A DNA stretch of 64,000 nt from NCBI GenBank assembly GCA_964017195.1, contig OZ024895.1:11896501-11960500 (forward strand), written 5' to 3'. This DNA is from Siderastrea radians (taxonomy: Eukaryota; Cnidaria; Anthozoa; Scleractinia; Rhizangiidae). The notes under the pieces were generated by a model. It did no database searches, had not been told where the DNA came from, and saw nothing but the letters and a program-made list of their open reading frames with translations. Positions 55,904 through 64,000 of the stretch are shown one piece after another. Each line of letters starts with the position of its first letter. The first letter of the stretch is position 1. The position numbers and the translations under genes were made by a program.

Positions 55904-58320
55904 GTAAGTATTCTAACTGTATAAAGTTATTAGTGATTCCTAGGTTAGGAACTGGTGAATCCTGGTACTAAAATGAATTTCATTACTTTCTTGGAGTATT
56001 GCATTGTGGTCAGATTTATAATGTGTTGAAGTGTTTATTATTAATGTTTAATCATTTTGTTGTCTGAAATACATAGAATTGGCAGAAGCCTTGTTTTAAA
56101 AAGCTAAAATTGGTAATTTCTTTCATGTTACGCGATGATACGTAATGCCAGAAAAGGGATACATGTATCTATACCTGGCGCAAGTGTGGACTGTCAGATG
56201 TATCGAGGATTTTGTTGATAGTGCTAGAGCCATACACCATAGATCGACTCAAATGAACACGTTATGTGTACATAGAGTTGACAAGAACGTTCGATAATTT
56301 TTTTTTGTCTGCCCGAAGAAGGACTTTGAAAATTTGCACAACCGATATTAAATGGTAACATAGCATTCTGCTAGTTTTGAAGTGCGCTGTTTGATTTAGA
56401 TCGCAAAGAGTGAAAATTGCTGGGACGTTTTCCGGACCAACAAAGTAAAATATCGAAGGAAAAACGATTAGCACTCTCAGTCACATGAAGTGTCTGAGTT
56501 CTCTCAGCTTCACCACCCATGATTGCTGCATTGTCCTGCTGTTTTAGTTATTGTTTAAATTTTTTGTTTTCAACTGTTTAAGTTCACATTTAAACTGCAA
56601 TGGTCGTCAGTATTTCGCAGTTCACAGGTATGATTTTTTCTTACATTCAGAAGTAACCAATTAAAACGTTTGATTTGGCCTTGACAGTTGCTAGCTTTTA
56701 TAAATAGGTGTAAAATGGAGTGCATTTGTCACGTAATTGAGCAGTTTTTCCAAAAAATCCATACGCAACCCCAGGGAAGGCCTCTGCAAATTACGAGGGG
56801 AGGGAGTCCCAAAAGGGAAAATATTTTAAGGGAAATTATGAAAGGGTGGGGCTCAAACCAAAAGTCTCTACTTGGGCGGATATGGATATTTCTGGAACAA
56901 CATTGCATTGCCTGCATGTAGATGTTTACAGATTACAATCTGAAGCTATATCTCACATATAGTCTGTCCGAGTGTTAAGGGTGTCGTGCTTGGAAGTACA
57001 GTTATTATTCGTAGCTAGAGACATTTCGCAATAGACCCGAGGTTAACTCCTCGGGAAGGCTCAAAAATGACCACTGGTCTGCCTCCTGGCAGCTGGGTTT
57101 CTTAACGTCGTTCTGTTCAATTTCAAGTACTTGTTTCATTCTCTCTGAGAAGCCCCACACGAGGAGTGGCAAACGAGATTTTGAAGAATATGTAGAGTCG
57201 ACCCGATTGAGCTCGCCAAAAAAAACTTAAAGGAGAAAGCAGGTGAAGAAACGCGACAGGAAAACCAAATGGCACTGATCAAAAAGAGGACGTTAATTAA
57301 AGATGTAAAACGTAAACAGAAACTTAAAAGTCGCGAACTAAAGGAAGCCAGTGTGCAAAAATGATAAATGATTAAAATCTTACACTAATACTGTACACAA
57401 ATAACACACATAAGTTAACGCTACATGCAACAGTGTGGATATTAAATTTCCTAATTGTAGAGGTAGTCTGTGGTATCAAAGCTGACTTATAGAATACAAT
57501 ACGATACGATGCGGTACGATACGATACGATACGATACAATACAATACTTTATTAGTTCTTCCAACTTGGATTTTCAGAAGTAATTTAGATTTTAATGTTA
57601 ATCTAAAACTAATCTCTGTCACTATGAATTTACAATATCCAAAAAATAAACTAAAAATATGCCAACTAGAAAAGAAAGGGATAACAAATAATTAAAGTAT
57701 ATTGTCTTCTAACCTCTGCATAGTTCCTGCATTGCGAATCTCTTAAGAGGGAATGTCAGAAAATTTCGAGCAAACGTTGGCCACAGTTGAAAATTACTTT
57801 TCGGTCATATTTGGAGCGTTGGTAGGCAATACTAAGTTAACAATCGTGATGTAGTTTGTTTTCAAAGAGAACGCTTCCATTGTGGGAAAATTAGGAAAAT
57901 ATATTTCTCACGTCCTTGGTCCCAAAACAACCAAAATTAAGGGCGAATTTAGTAGTTACCAAAATATTACTCTCGTCCAAAAGCAAACAAAGCTAGAAAA
58001 TATTTGTCCTAAGATATTGATTTGGGAAATGTTTCACATTTCATCGGACATGAGATTGTCTTCTTGTCGACAAATTAAAATGGAAACAAACGAATTTTAG
58101 GACGCGAATTTGCAAGGTTATAAAAATTACGATTTTACCGTTATATCGCGATCAGATTTTTTTCCATGTGCCCAATGATGAATTGTTTTAGGATTCGCGC
58201 TGGAAGTTGTTTAAGCATTGAACTAAATCATATGTTTAAACTGTAATGGGTATTTTGATGTAAGTCTCCCTTGATAACCTCAAAGTTAAAGAAATTTTGT
58301 GCGTTTTTTGAATAATTAAT
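55904..58320. other. Downstream intron; no exon seen
   Basis: No Ig, transmembrane or kinase-like exon was found. The sequence is AT-rich, with a LINE tail at 57493-57725. Confidence 0.4.
57493..57725 (-). mobile_element. LINE/SINE 3' tail with GATAC microsatellite
   Basis: On the minus strand the segment ends CCAAGTTGGAAGAACTAATAAAG, followed by an ATTGTATCGTATCG simple repeat. AATAAAG plus a microsatellite is the same ending seen at 22376 and 62090. Only untranslated 3' sequence is present, so this is a severely 5'-truncated copy. Confidence 0.5.
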
Positions 58321-58326
58321 TAGTTA

Positions 58327-59232
58327 TGCAGGGTTCAATTCTACCTGTTACCATCCCCCCCCCCCGGGCACACCCCGGGGATTTGCAATTTTTTTCTTAC
58401 TTGGCGGTCTATTCCCCACCCCCGGGAACGCAGAAAGAGACAATTCCCGACCCCAGGGACTCCTCATCGACCACAAATACGTTGTTTTGTGTTCAAAATT
58501 GATTTCCGTACAATAGCACAACCAGACGTTTTGACAAGAACTTAAACGCTTTTCTAGAGTTAACTGAACGAAGAATATTACATAGTATTAAAAAACATGG
58601 ACGCTACATTGAAGAAGAAAACTGAAGAAAAAGTCTAACCGCTCTCGCATTCGGCTGGCGAGTAAAGAAATGTTCTTCACCGCGTGTTTTATTCTAAATA
58701 TAGCACATGCACAAAAGAGGTCCGGTGAGCAAATTGATGACAGCATTTTAAAGGAGTTTTTCTTAGCTTGTTTCACAAGAACACTGGACTGAGATCTCTG
58801 TTTAATATAAAGCCGTGCATTTGTTTCATACAAATACGCTGAAGAAATATTTCTATGTTTGTGATGAACGCCATCCATTCGAGTACGCATCAAACGCACC
58901 TTCGTTTAACAATTTATAATAAACGTGCCTTTGAATACAGATTATAATTTCGAGAGATTATTCTTCTCCAACCAGTCTGCTACAAATTCTAGAGATTTTC
59001 TCTGGAAATAGGCAGTCTTCTCTACGCTGTCCGGCGCCATTGTGTCAACTGAGAAGTGATAAGCTAGTGACGTGCTGCACAAGAAAAACGAGAAGTTATT
59101 TTCGATTTGCCCCGCCCCCCTACCCCCGGGACAAAACCGTTTCAGACAATTCCCCACCCCCGGGCCCGAAGGGCTGGACTTGTCCCGGGGGTTGCCCGGG
59201 GGGGATGGTAACAGGTAAAATTGAACCATGCA
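58327..59232. mobile_element. Harbinger-like element with TTA target duplication
   Basis: Inverted ends of about 55 bp (TGCAGGGTTCAATTCTACCT on the left, TGCATGGTTCAATTTTACCT on the right, then GTTACCATCCCCCC in both) are flanked by TTA at 58324-58326 and 59233-59235. The termini are very C/G-rich (CCCCCGGG runs). The 906-bp interior holds one minus-strand frame with its own ATG at 59038 (MAPDSVEKTAYFQRKSLEFV...), 32 codons, unrelated to known transposases. TWA targets fit PIF/Harbinger. Confidence 0.7.
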
Positions 59233-59346
59233 TTACGGTGGAACGCACAGTTTCTCGGTCTGACGAAATGAACCCTTAGACAACTCCTCATTGACAACAT
59301 TAAACTGAAGGTTAAATGAGAAGATTTAGACTATTAAATGACTTAC

Positions 59347-59423
59347 CTTCGACGAAAGATACAAGTCCTCCCAGTTTATGAAATGCTTCATCAACTGCTG
59401 ATCGGTTCAAAAGCTGATTGAGC
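59347..59423 (-). CDS. Possible exon of an unrecognised minus-strand gene
   Basis: On the minus strand QLLNRSAVDEAFHKLGGLVS followed by FVEG ends at a consensus donor GTAAGT (59347 border). The composition is protein-like. Upstream it meets the tRNA-derived repeat; a usable acceptor (TTATGCAG) appears to be supplied by the repeat itself. It is in the same orientation as the candidate exons at 61664-61778 and 62480-62623, but phases do not yet link them. Confidence 0.3.
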
Positions 59424-59574
59424 AACTGCATAAGTTGCGTTAATAACTGCGAGGATCTTCTTTACATTTATTTCTTCATTCCGCAGTTCAAATATATGAA
59501 TTTCATATATTCATAATTTCATCTTCATCTTTCCCGGGTATATTACGAACCAATTTAATGACCAGCTCCCAGTT

Positions 59575-59645
59575 GGCTTGTTAGCTCAATTGGTTAGAGC
59601 GCTTCACCGGTATCGCAGAGGTCAGGGTTCGAGTCCCGGCAAGCC
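59575..59645 (+). repeat. tRNA-derived unit (copy B1)
   Basis: The plus-strand copy has an A box TAGCTCAATTGG and a B box GGTTCGAGTCC. GGCTTGT/GCAAGCC ends pair, and the anticodon arm here has TTCACCGG. A trailing GCCTGATTTTTTCAGGC hairpin ends in a T-rich run resembling a polymerase III terminator. The T stem is one pair short of a normal tRNA. Confidence 0.65.
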
Positions 59646-59821
59646 TGATTTTTTCAGGCTTTCTTTTCGCAACTGCATAAGTTGCGTTAATAACTGCGAG
59701 GATCTTCTTTACATTTATTTCTTCATTCCGCAGTTCAAATATATGAATTTCATATATTCATAATTTCATCTTCATCTTTCCCGGGTATATTACGAACCAA
59801 TTTAATGACCAGCTCCCAGTT

Positions 59822-59892
59822 GGCTTGTTAGCTCAATTGGTTAGAGCGCTGCACCGGTATCGCAGAGGTCAGAGTTCGAGTCCCGGCAAGCC
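59822..59892 (+). repeat. tRNA-derived unit (copy B2)
   Basis: This copy lies exactly 247 bp from B1, with nearly identical 5' flank (TTCATCTTCATCTTTCCCGG and ATTACGAACCAATTTAATGA). The anticodon arm CTGCA/CGCAG is better paired than in B1, but the B box is weakened (AGTTCGAGTCC). The loop reads CCGGTAT, without U33. Confidence 0.65.
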
Positions 59893-60470
59893 TGATTTTT
59901 TCAGGCTTTCTTTTCGCAACTGCATAAGTTGCGTTAATAACTGCGAGGATCTTCTTTACATTTAAAAACCTCTCTATAAAGATTTAATTCTAACGGAAAT
60001 CTGATTCGACGTTTCTATTCTGCTTTTTCGAAGCACGTTCCATTACAGAAGAGCACAGTTTAAAACAGATCAACCTAAAAAGCAGGCCGCGCAAGCCAGT
60101 AAACGTTTGATAGTTAACCTGATTACATATATGTTTTGAAGTTGCGTGACTGAAAAAAAACTTCTACGCAGCGGGGGTTGTTGGGGCAAACTTACCAAAA
60201 CAATGAGGCAAGCACAATATGCAGAAAGTAAAATATTAATTACTTAATTAATGACTTACTTTATTTATTTTTTTATTCGTTTATTTATTTTGGTTCGAAA
60301 TACGTTCAAATATTTTGATTTTTTTATTAAACTATCCATCATATATTTCTTGGTACGCGACTGGAATGTTATCAAGCGGTATGACGGCCCTGACCCTGTT
60401 TAGGACGAAAAAATGTCCTAAGATACCAACCGTGTTTAATACAACACCTTTCATTTTCGCTCTCTGTTTT

Positions 60471-60509
60471 GTATTTTTTCGTTTGTCCTGAGGACAAACG
60501 AAAAAATAC
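60471..60509. repeat. Perfect 39-bp palindrome
   Basis: GTATTTTTTCGTTTGTCCT is followed by a single G and then its exact reverse complement. It could form a hairpin in DNA or RNA. No gene end lies clearly beside it. Confidence 0.8.
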
Positions 60510-61663
60510 ACACTCTCTTGTTTTACACAATTTTAAATTTTTGAGAGACCGGCGAACGTTTCCGATCTGGGATTGCTGAATACTGTATATGACAGGCAAG
60601 TACACTCTTCATTATTTAACAGTCTAACGGTAACCTTGACAAACGCTAGGTTTAGCCGCATTATTTTTTCTACAGCCGGGTTCACACCTATTAACGCGAA
60701 ACATTTATTTGAGTAGGCTAGTGACTTTGGTGAAAACAGGAAATCGAGTTACAGCTCATACAACTAGAGTCTGCTAGAATTTTTCTCTCCTCGACGATCG
60801 TATCATGTCATGATGAAAAAATTCAGTGATCATTTTCTAAAGTAGGTGCCGACAGAAAGTTAATTGTTGTCTTTCTTCTGCTGGAATCCGGATCGCTTCA
60901 CAAAAATTAAGTGGTGGAATTTTAATGTCCCTCCGCAAGAGAGGATGCAGCAAGAGAGTTAAACCCCGTGCCCCATGATAACTATTTGAAATTTAGTATT
61001 AGTTCGCACACACGCTGCGAAGATTTTTTTTAATCTTTTGTTCCCATGTCAACAATCTAAAATTACATGAAGTCATTCTAACTGACCAATGAGGTGTCGT
61101 CCTTAACATAACCACACAGTATGACACAGAACCAAAAAGGCCCATGTATGGGGGATTCGCTCTCTCCCGTCATCCTCTCTTGACCTCCGTCAACTCAAAG
61201 GAAGGATGGTTGTCCTGTTTTAATATTTGTATGGTTGTCCTGTGGCCAGGTCACTTACGACCAAACGCTTCCTTGTCTGTATCACATCTCAACGAGTTTC
61301 CCTGCTTAAGGGACGGACCATTGAATTTTCAAACAGTGTGTGTGTGAGAGGGGGGGGGGGGGAGGGAGGGTTAAGCATATTTCTGTCTATTTTAATGCCC
61401 GATTTTTTTTTTGCCTTTACTGAATTAAACTGAATTAAAAGCTTTGTATGAACCGATCTTATTCAGTTTTCAAAGTATTTCTTTGAATTCTTTTACTGTG
61501 CTTATTTTTTCTTAATTTCCCTTTCCTGCATTTGCTTAATCCCCCTACCTACTATTAATAGATTGTTTAGTCCCTTCAGTGTATTTTTGTGAGAAAGATA
61601 TGTAGTTACTGTGAAGTTTCATCAAATGTAAAGAAATGACACCCTGGCAGGTGCATTTCTTAC

Positions 61664-61778
61664 CAACGGCGACAGTTCTTTCAATGTATGGGGCTTTCTT
61701 CGTTATTGTTACGTCAGCCGTCAGAATATCAAAGTGCTCGCAGGTGTCCCTAACCATTTGAATAGGAAATTTTGATAG
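61664..61778 (-). CDS. Possible second exon of an unrecognised minus-strand gene
   Basis: The acceptor CTCAAAG and donor G|GTAAGA bound 115 nt encoding FPIQMVRDTCEHFDILTADV and TITKKAPYIERTVAV. The start is phase 0, matching the donor phase of 62480-62623, so the two can be joined without a stop. The family is not recognised. Against it, the acceptor has a poor polypyrimidine tract. Confidence 0.35.
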
Positions 61779-62088
61779 CTTTGAGTTTGCAATAAGTTCG
61801 CAAGGTTATGGTTGTCGTAGCAGATGGGGTGGACAGGCGCAACGTCTCGAAGAATTTTACTTCTCAGCTTATTTGCTTGATTCGCTTTCCGTTTGTGCCA
61901 CCCCTTGTTCTTTCGCTGGCCTCTTCCCATCAGTTTTCATGGGATATCTCACTGGACTTATGTCCCTACTTTGTAGAAAAGTGTTCAGCTGTTCAAGTGG
62001 TTGACCAAAACATCTGTGTCGGTGATGACATACATGCTCTGTGACGGAGTCTGAAAGTCGGGTGAAAAGGAACTTGCTGGAGTGACTG

Positions 62089-62089
<1 letters not shown>

Positions 62090-62135
<46 letters not shown>

Positions 62136-62235
62136 GTAATAATAATAGCCTTTATTAGGTACTCCCAGTGGGTTTTTCAGACCTAATTAACTCACTAAGT
62201 ACATGGAAAATATATGAGTTCGAACAGTTAGTTTC
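62090..62235 (-). mobile_element. LINE/SINE 3' tail with AAT microsatellite
   Basis: On the minus strand GAAAAACCCACTGGGAGTAC is followed by CTAATAAAGG and a long ATT/AAT repeat (62090-62148). The AATAAAG-microsatellite ending matches those at 22376 and 57493. Confidence 0.5.
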
Positions 62236-62479
62236 GTTGATTTTCACTATCACTTATTCGCATGATCTATTTTGTTTCTGGGCCAGTGTTTGTCTGTGCG
62301 GCGAGAGCGGTTAATCAGCAGCCGCCAGTGATAGACGGAGTGACTGGGGCTTGGGGTAAGGGTGTGTGGGATCCTCTAAGTGTGTGGTGGTCCTTCCCCA
62401 CCCCCCCCCCCCCTTCTAGGATGTATTTCATCTACTCACTCCGTGGTGTTTGAACAGAACTGAGTCCGGATAGACTTAC

Positions 62480-62623
62480 CAAAGACATAACCTCCATTCG
62501 CAAAATGACCCCACACTCTTTAAGCTTCCGAACCCGGTTTGCTGAGTCCTCTCTCCGCTTTTGGTCTCTTTCCGACATATTCGGTGTGATGTGACTTTGC
62601 ATTTGCCGGATGGACGTTTCCAT
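62480..62623 (-). CDS. Possible first coding exon of an unrecognised minus-strand gene
   Basis: The ATG at 62623 opens METSIRQMQSHITPNMSERD and then QKRREDSANRVRKLKECGVI, LRMEVMSL, ending exactly at the donor GTAAGTCTAT, phase 0. The 48-residue stretch is highly charged and probably helical, with no leader peptide, suggesting an intracellular protein. It joins in frame to 61664-61778. I do not recognise the family. Immediately 5' of the exon on the coding strand lies an ATTT-repeat (62677-62710). Confidence 0.4.
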
Positions 62624-62676
62624 TCAATGCCAAGCGGTGCGCGGTGATATGGGCAAAACCGCATTCGGAAATGTCG

Positions 62677-62707
<31 letters not shown>

Positions 62708-62710
62708 TTT
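62677..62710. repeat. TTTA microsatellite
   Basis: About eight TTTA units. It lies just upstream (on the minus strand) of the possible first exon at 62480-62623. Confidence 0.8.
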
Positions 62711-64000
62711 TGCCATAAGCTGCATCTCGCCATAATGTTCATAATTACCTCAACCTCTAGGTACCATTTCGTATTGGCGCTGATTTAAGGTAAATAACTG
62801 TTTTATTAGCAACATTTATTACCGTTTGGTGTTGTCTTTAAAACTGATGACCTCGAGGTCAACGCTCAACAGCTGGTCGATACAAGGAACGGGAAGGGTC
62901 CAAAATTCACAAATCGAAGCTTCGCATAACCTGAATACCAAGCTCACCACGTAAAGTACTTTGAACTGCAGTTTTTCAACTCATTCACTTACGCTGTAAC
63001 TTCAAAATAATATTCCTCTTCAGAATCGCTGAATGAAGAAACGTTGATTCGGCTCAACCTTGTTAATTATTCACTATGAATCAATGAAAATTTACCAACT
63101 TTGAAGATCTTTTGCGAAGCTAAAGCAAAATACCCATTCCAGTTTTTACATATGTGCTAGGGCAAGTCTTTAACACTTCACAGCTTGCTCCTCAGAAAAA
63201 ATTATCACTGGGCACATGGAAAACATTTTGTTCGCGTCCTGGATGTAAATTCATATTTTTTTGTCAGTTTGAAAAAAGCGTGTCCTAAAAAATGCGATTG
63301 TTTGCGTTTAAAATTATTGCCTAGAAACAATTTGAGGTTAAATGAGATGTTAAATGCTTCTTAAATCAGTATCTTATGGCAAATGTTTTCAGCCTTACTT
63401 TTCTTTGGCAAACGAGATGATGTCTGGTAACTGCCGATTTCGCACGTGATTTTGGTTGTTTTGAGGTCACCGACGGTGAAAATATATTTTCTCGATTTTC
63501 TCACAACGAAAGCGAGTTATTGAAAAACAAACTATACCAAGATTGTTTTACTTGTATTGCCTACCTATATATTAAAAATGAGCGAAAAAAAATTTTCACT
63601 GTGGCCGCTAAATTTTTATTTTGCTCGATATTTTCTGGCATTCGCTCTTAAATTCTCTAATGTTAGTAGAGTTATTTGTTTTTGCCCTGAGAGTATTGAT
63701 TAAGTATGATTAAGTATGATTAAGTATGATTAAGTGGACTTAATCATCTGCTGTGGGATTCCGGTTGAGTTTCCCTAACATCTTTGGTTTCTTGACTGTC
63801 CAGCCACTATCATGTTTTTGATGGCCAACGTGTCTGTTTCGTTTTTCTGATAATGAATTCTTAAGGGAGTGGTCATGGATGATGGCGTGGATCCTTGGAG
63901 GAACACGTCACCTGCATTATTTCATATCATCATCTGCAAATCATTATCAAGTTGACTCCTCCACTCGAATGGAAAACCCTGTTTGGGTCTGCCGGTAGTC
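62711..64000. other. No gene seen; one 10-bp tandem repeat
   Basis: This AT-rich sequence has no supported exon. TGATTAAGTA is repeated about four times at 63697-63735 and is followed by a partly inverted copy (GGACTTAATCATC). Confidence 0.4.

Noticed and set aside
1..64000. CRISPR array, operon or riboswitch
   Set aside because: Exon-intron structure and retrotransposons show a eukaryotic genome; the tandem repeats seen have no regularly spaced unique spacers.

Overview
This is a eukaryotic genomic window from an animal. The coding content is sparse and split into short phase-1 exons with GT..AG borders, and most of the remaining sequence is transposable elements. The repeat types (Penelope-like, BEL/Pao, RTE-like and other non-LTR elements, PIF/Harbinger-, pogo- and piggyBac-like non-autonomous elements, and a tRNA-derived tandem unit), together with tandem immunoglobulin-domain genes, point to an anthozoan cnidarian, most likely a stony coral. 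That assignment is inference; no marker gene settles it.

Host genes. Two divergently arranged immunoglobulin-superfamily genes frame the window. The plus-strand copy starts at 20205 with a signal-peptide exon. It continues with a V-like domain (20374-20703) and three further one-exon Ig domains (34393-34635, 41873-42142, 55649-55903). Every junction is phase 1 and stays open, giving at least 387 residues without a transmembrane segment, so more exons are expected downstream. The minus-strand copy (about 6340 down to 1, running off the left edge) has exons related to the last three plus-strand domains in the same order. Three of its exons are damaged: a one-base frameshift at 6076-6340, a repeat replacing the 3' end at 5613-5881, and a donor that breaks phase at 1304-1563. 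Its two leftmost exons look intact. Further possible minus-strand exons lie at 59347-62623, but I do not recognise the gene.

Mobile elements. A full-length BEL/Pao retrotransposon (49692-55168, minus strand) has two LTRs, a GATAG target duplication, a primer-binding site and a polypurine tract, but its genes are broken. A second BEL/Pao copy (43866-47990, plus) has lost both ends. At 25781-30756 there is a nest: a long-TIR fold-back element carries an RTE-like LINE (25951-29576, minus), and that LINE carries a 200-bp element with 35-bp TIRs and an 850-bp TIR element. A Penelope-like remnant (14715-15700) has lost precisely its catalytic segment. TTAA-flanked, piggyBac-like non-autonomous elements lie at 24546-25621 and 40429-41719, the second folding into a giant hairpin. 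TTA-flanked, Harbinger-like elements lie at 17093-17396 and 58327-59232, and a TA-flanked pogo/Tigger-like MITE at 9782-9957. A 1.39-kb element of repeated CTTAAATTAAG palindromes lies at 20775-22165. Four tRNA-derived units occur as two 247-bp tandem pairs in opposite orientation (43.5-43.9 kb and 59.5-59.9 kb).

Overall the window is an Ig receptor gene pair whose introns have been heavily colonised by nested transposons, with the left-hand gene decaying. Long stretches (for example 1.6-5.1, 10-14, 17.4-20.2, 38.2-40.4 and 56-58.3 kb) show no gene I can support.
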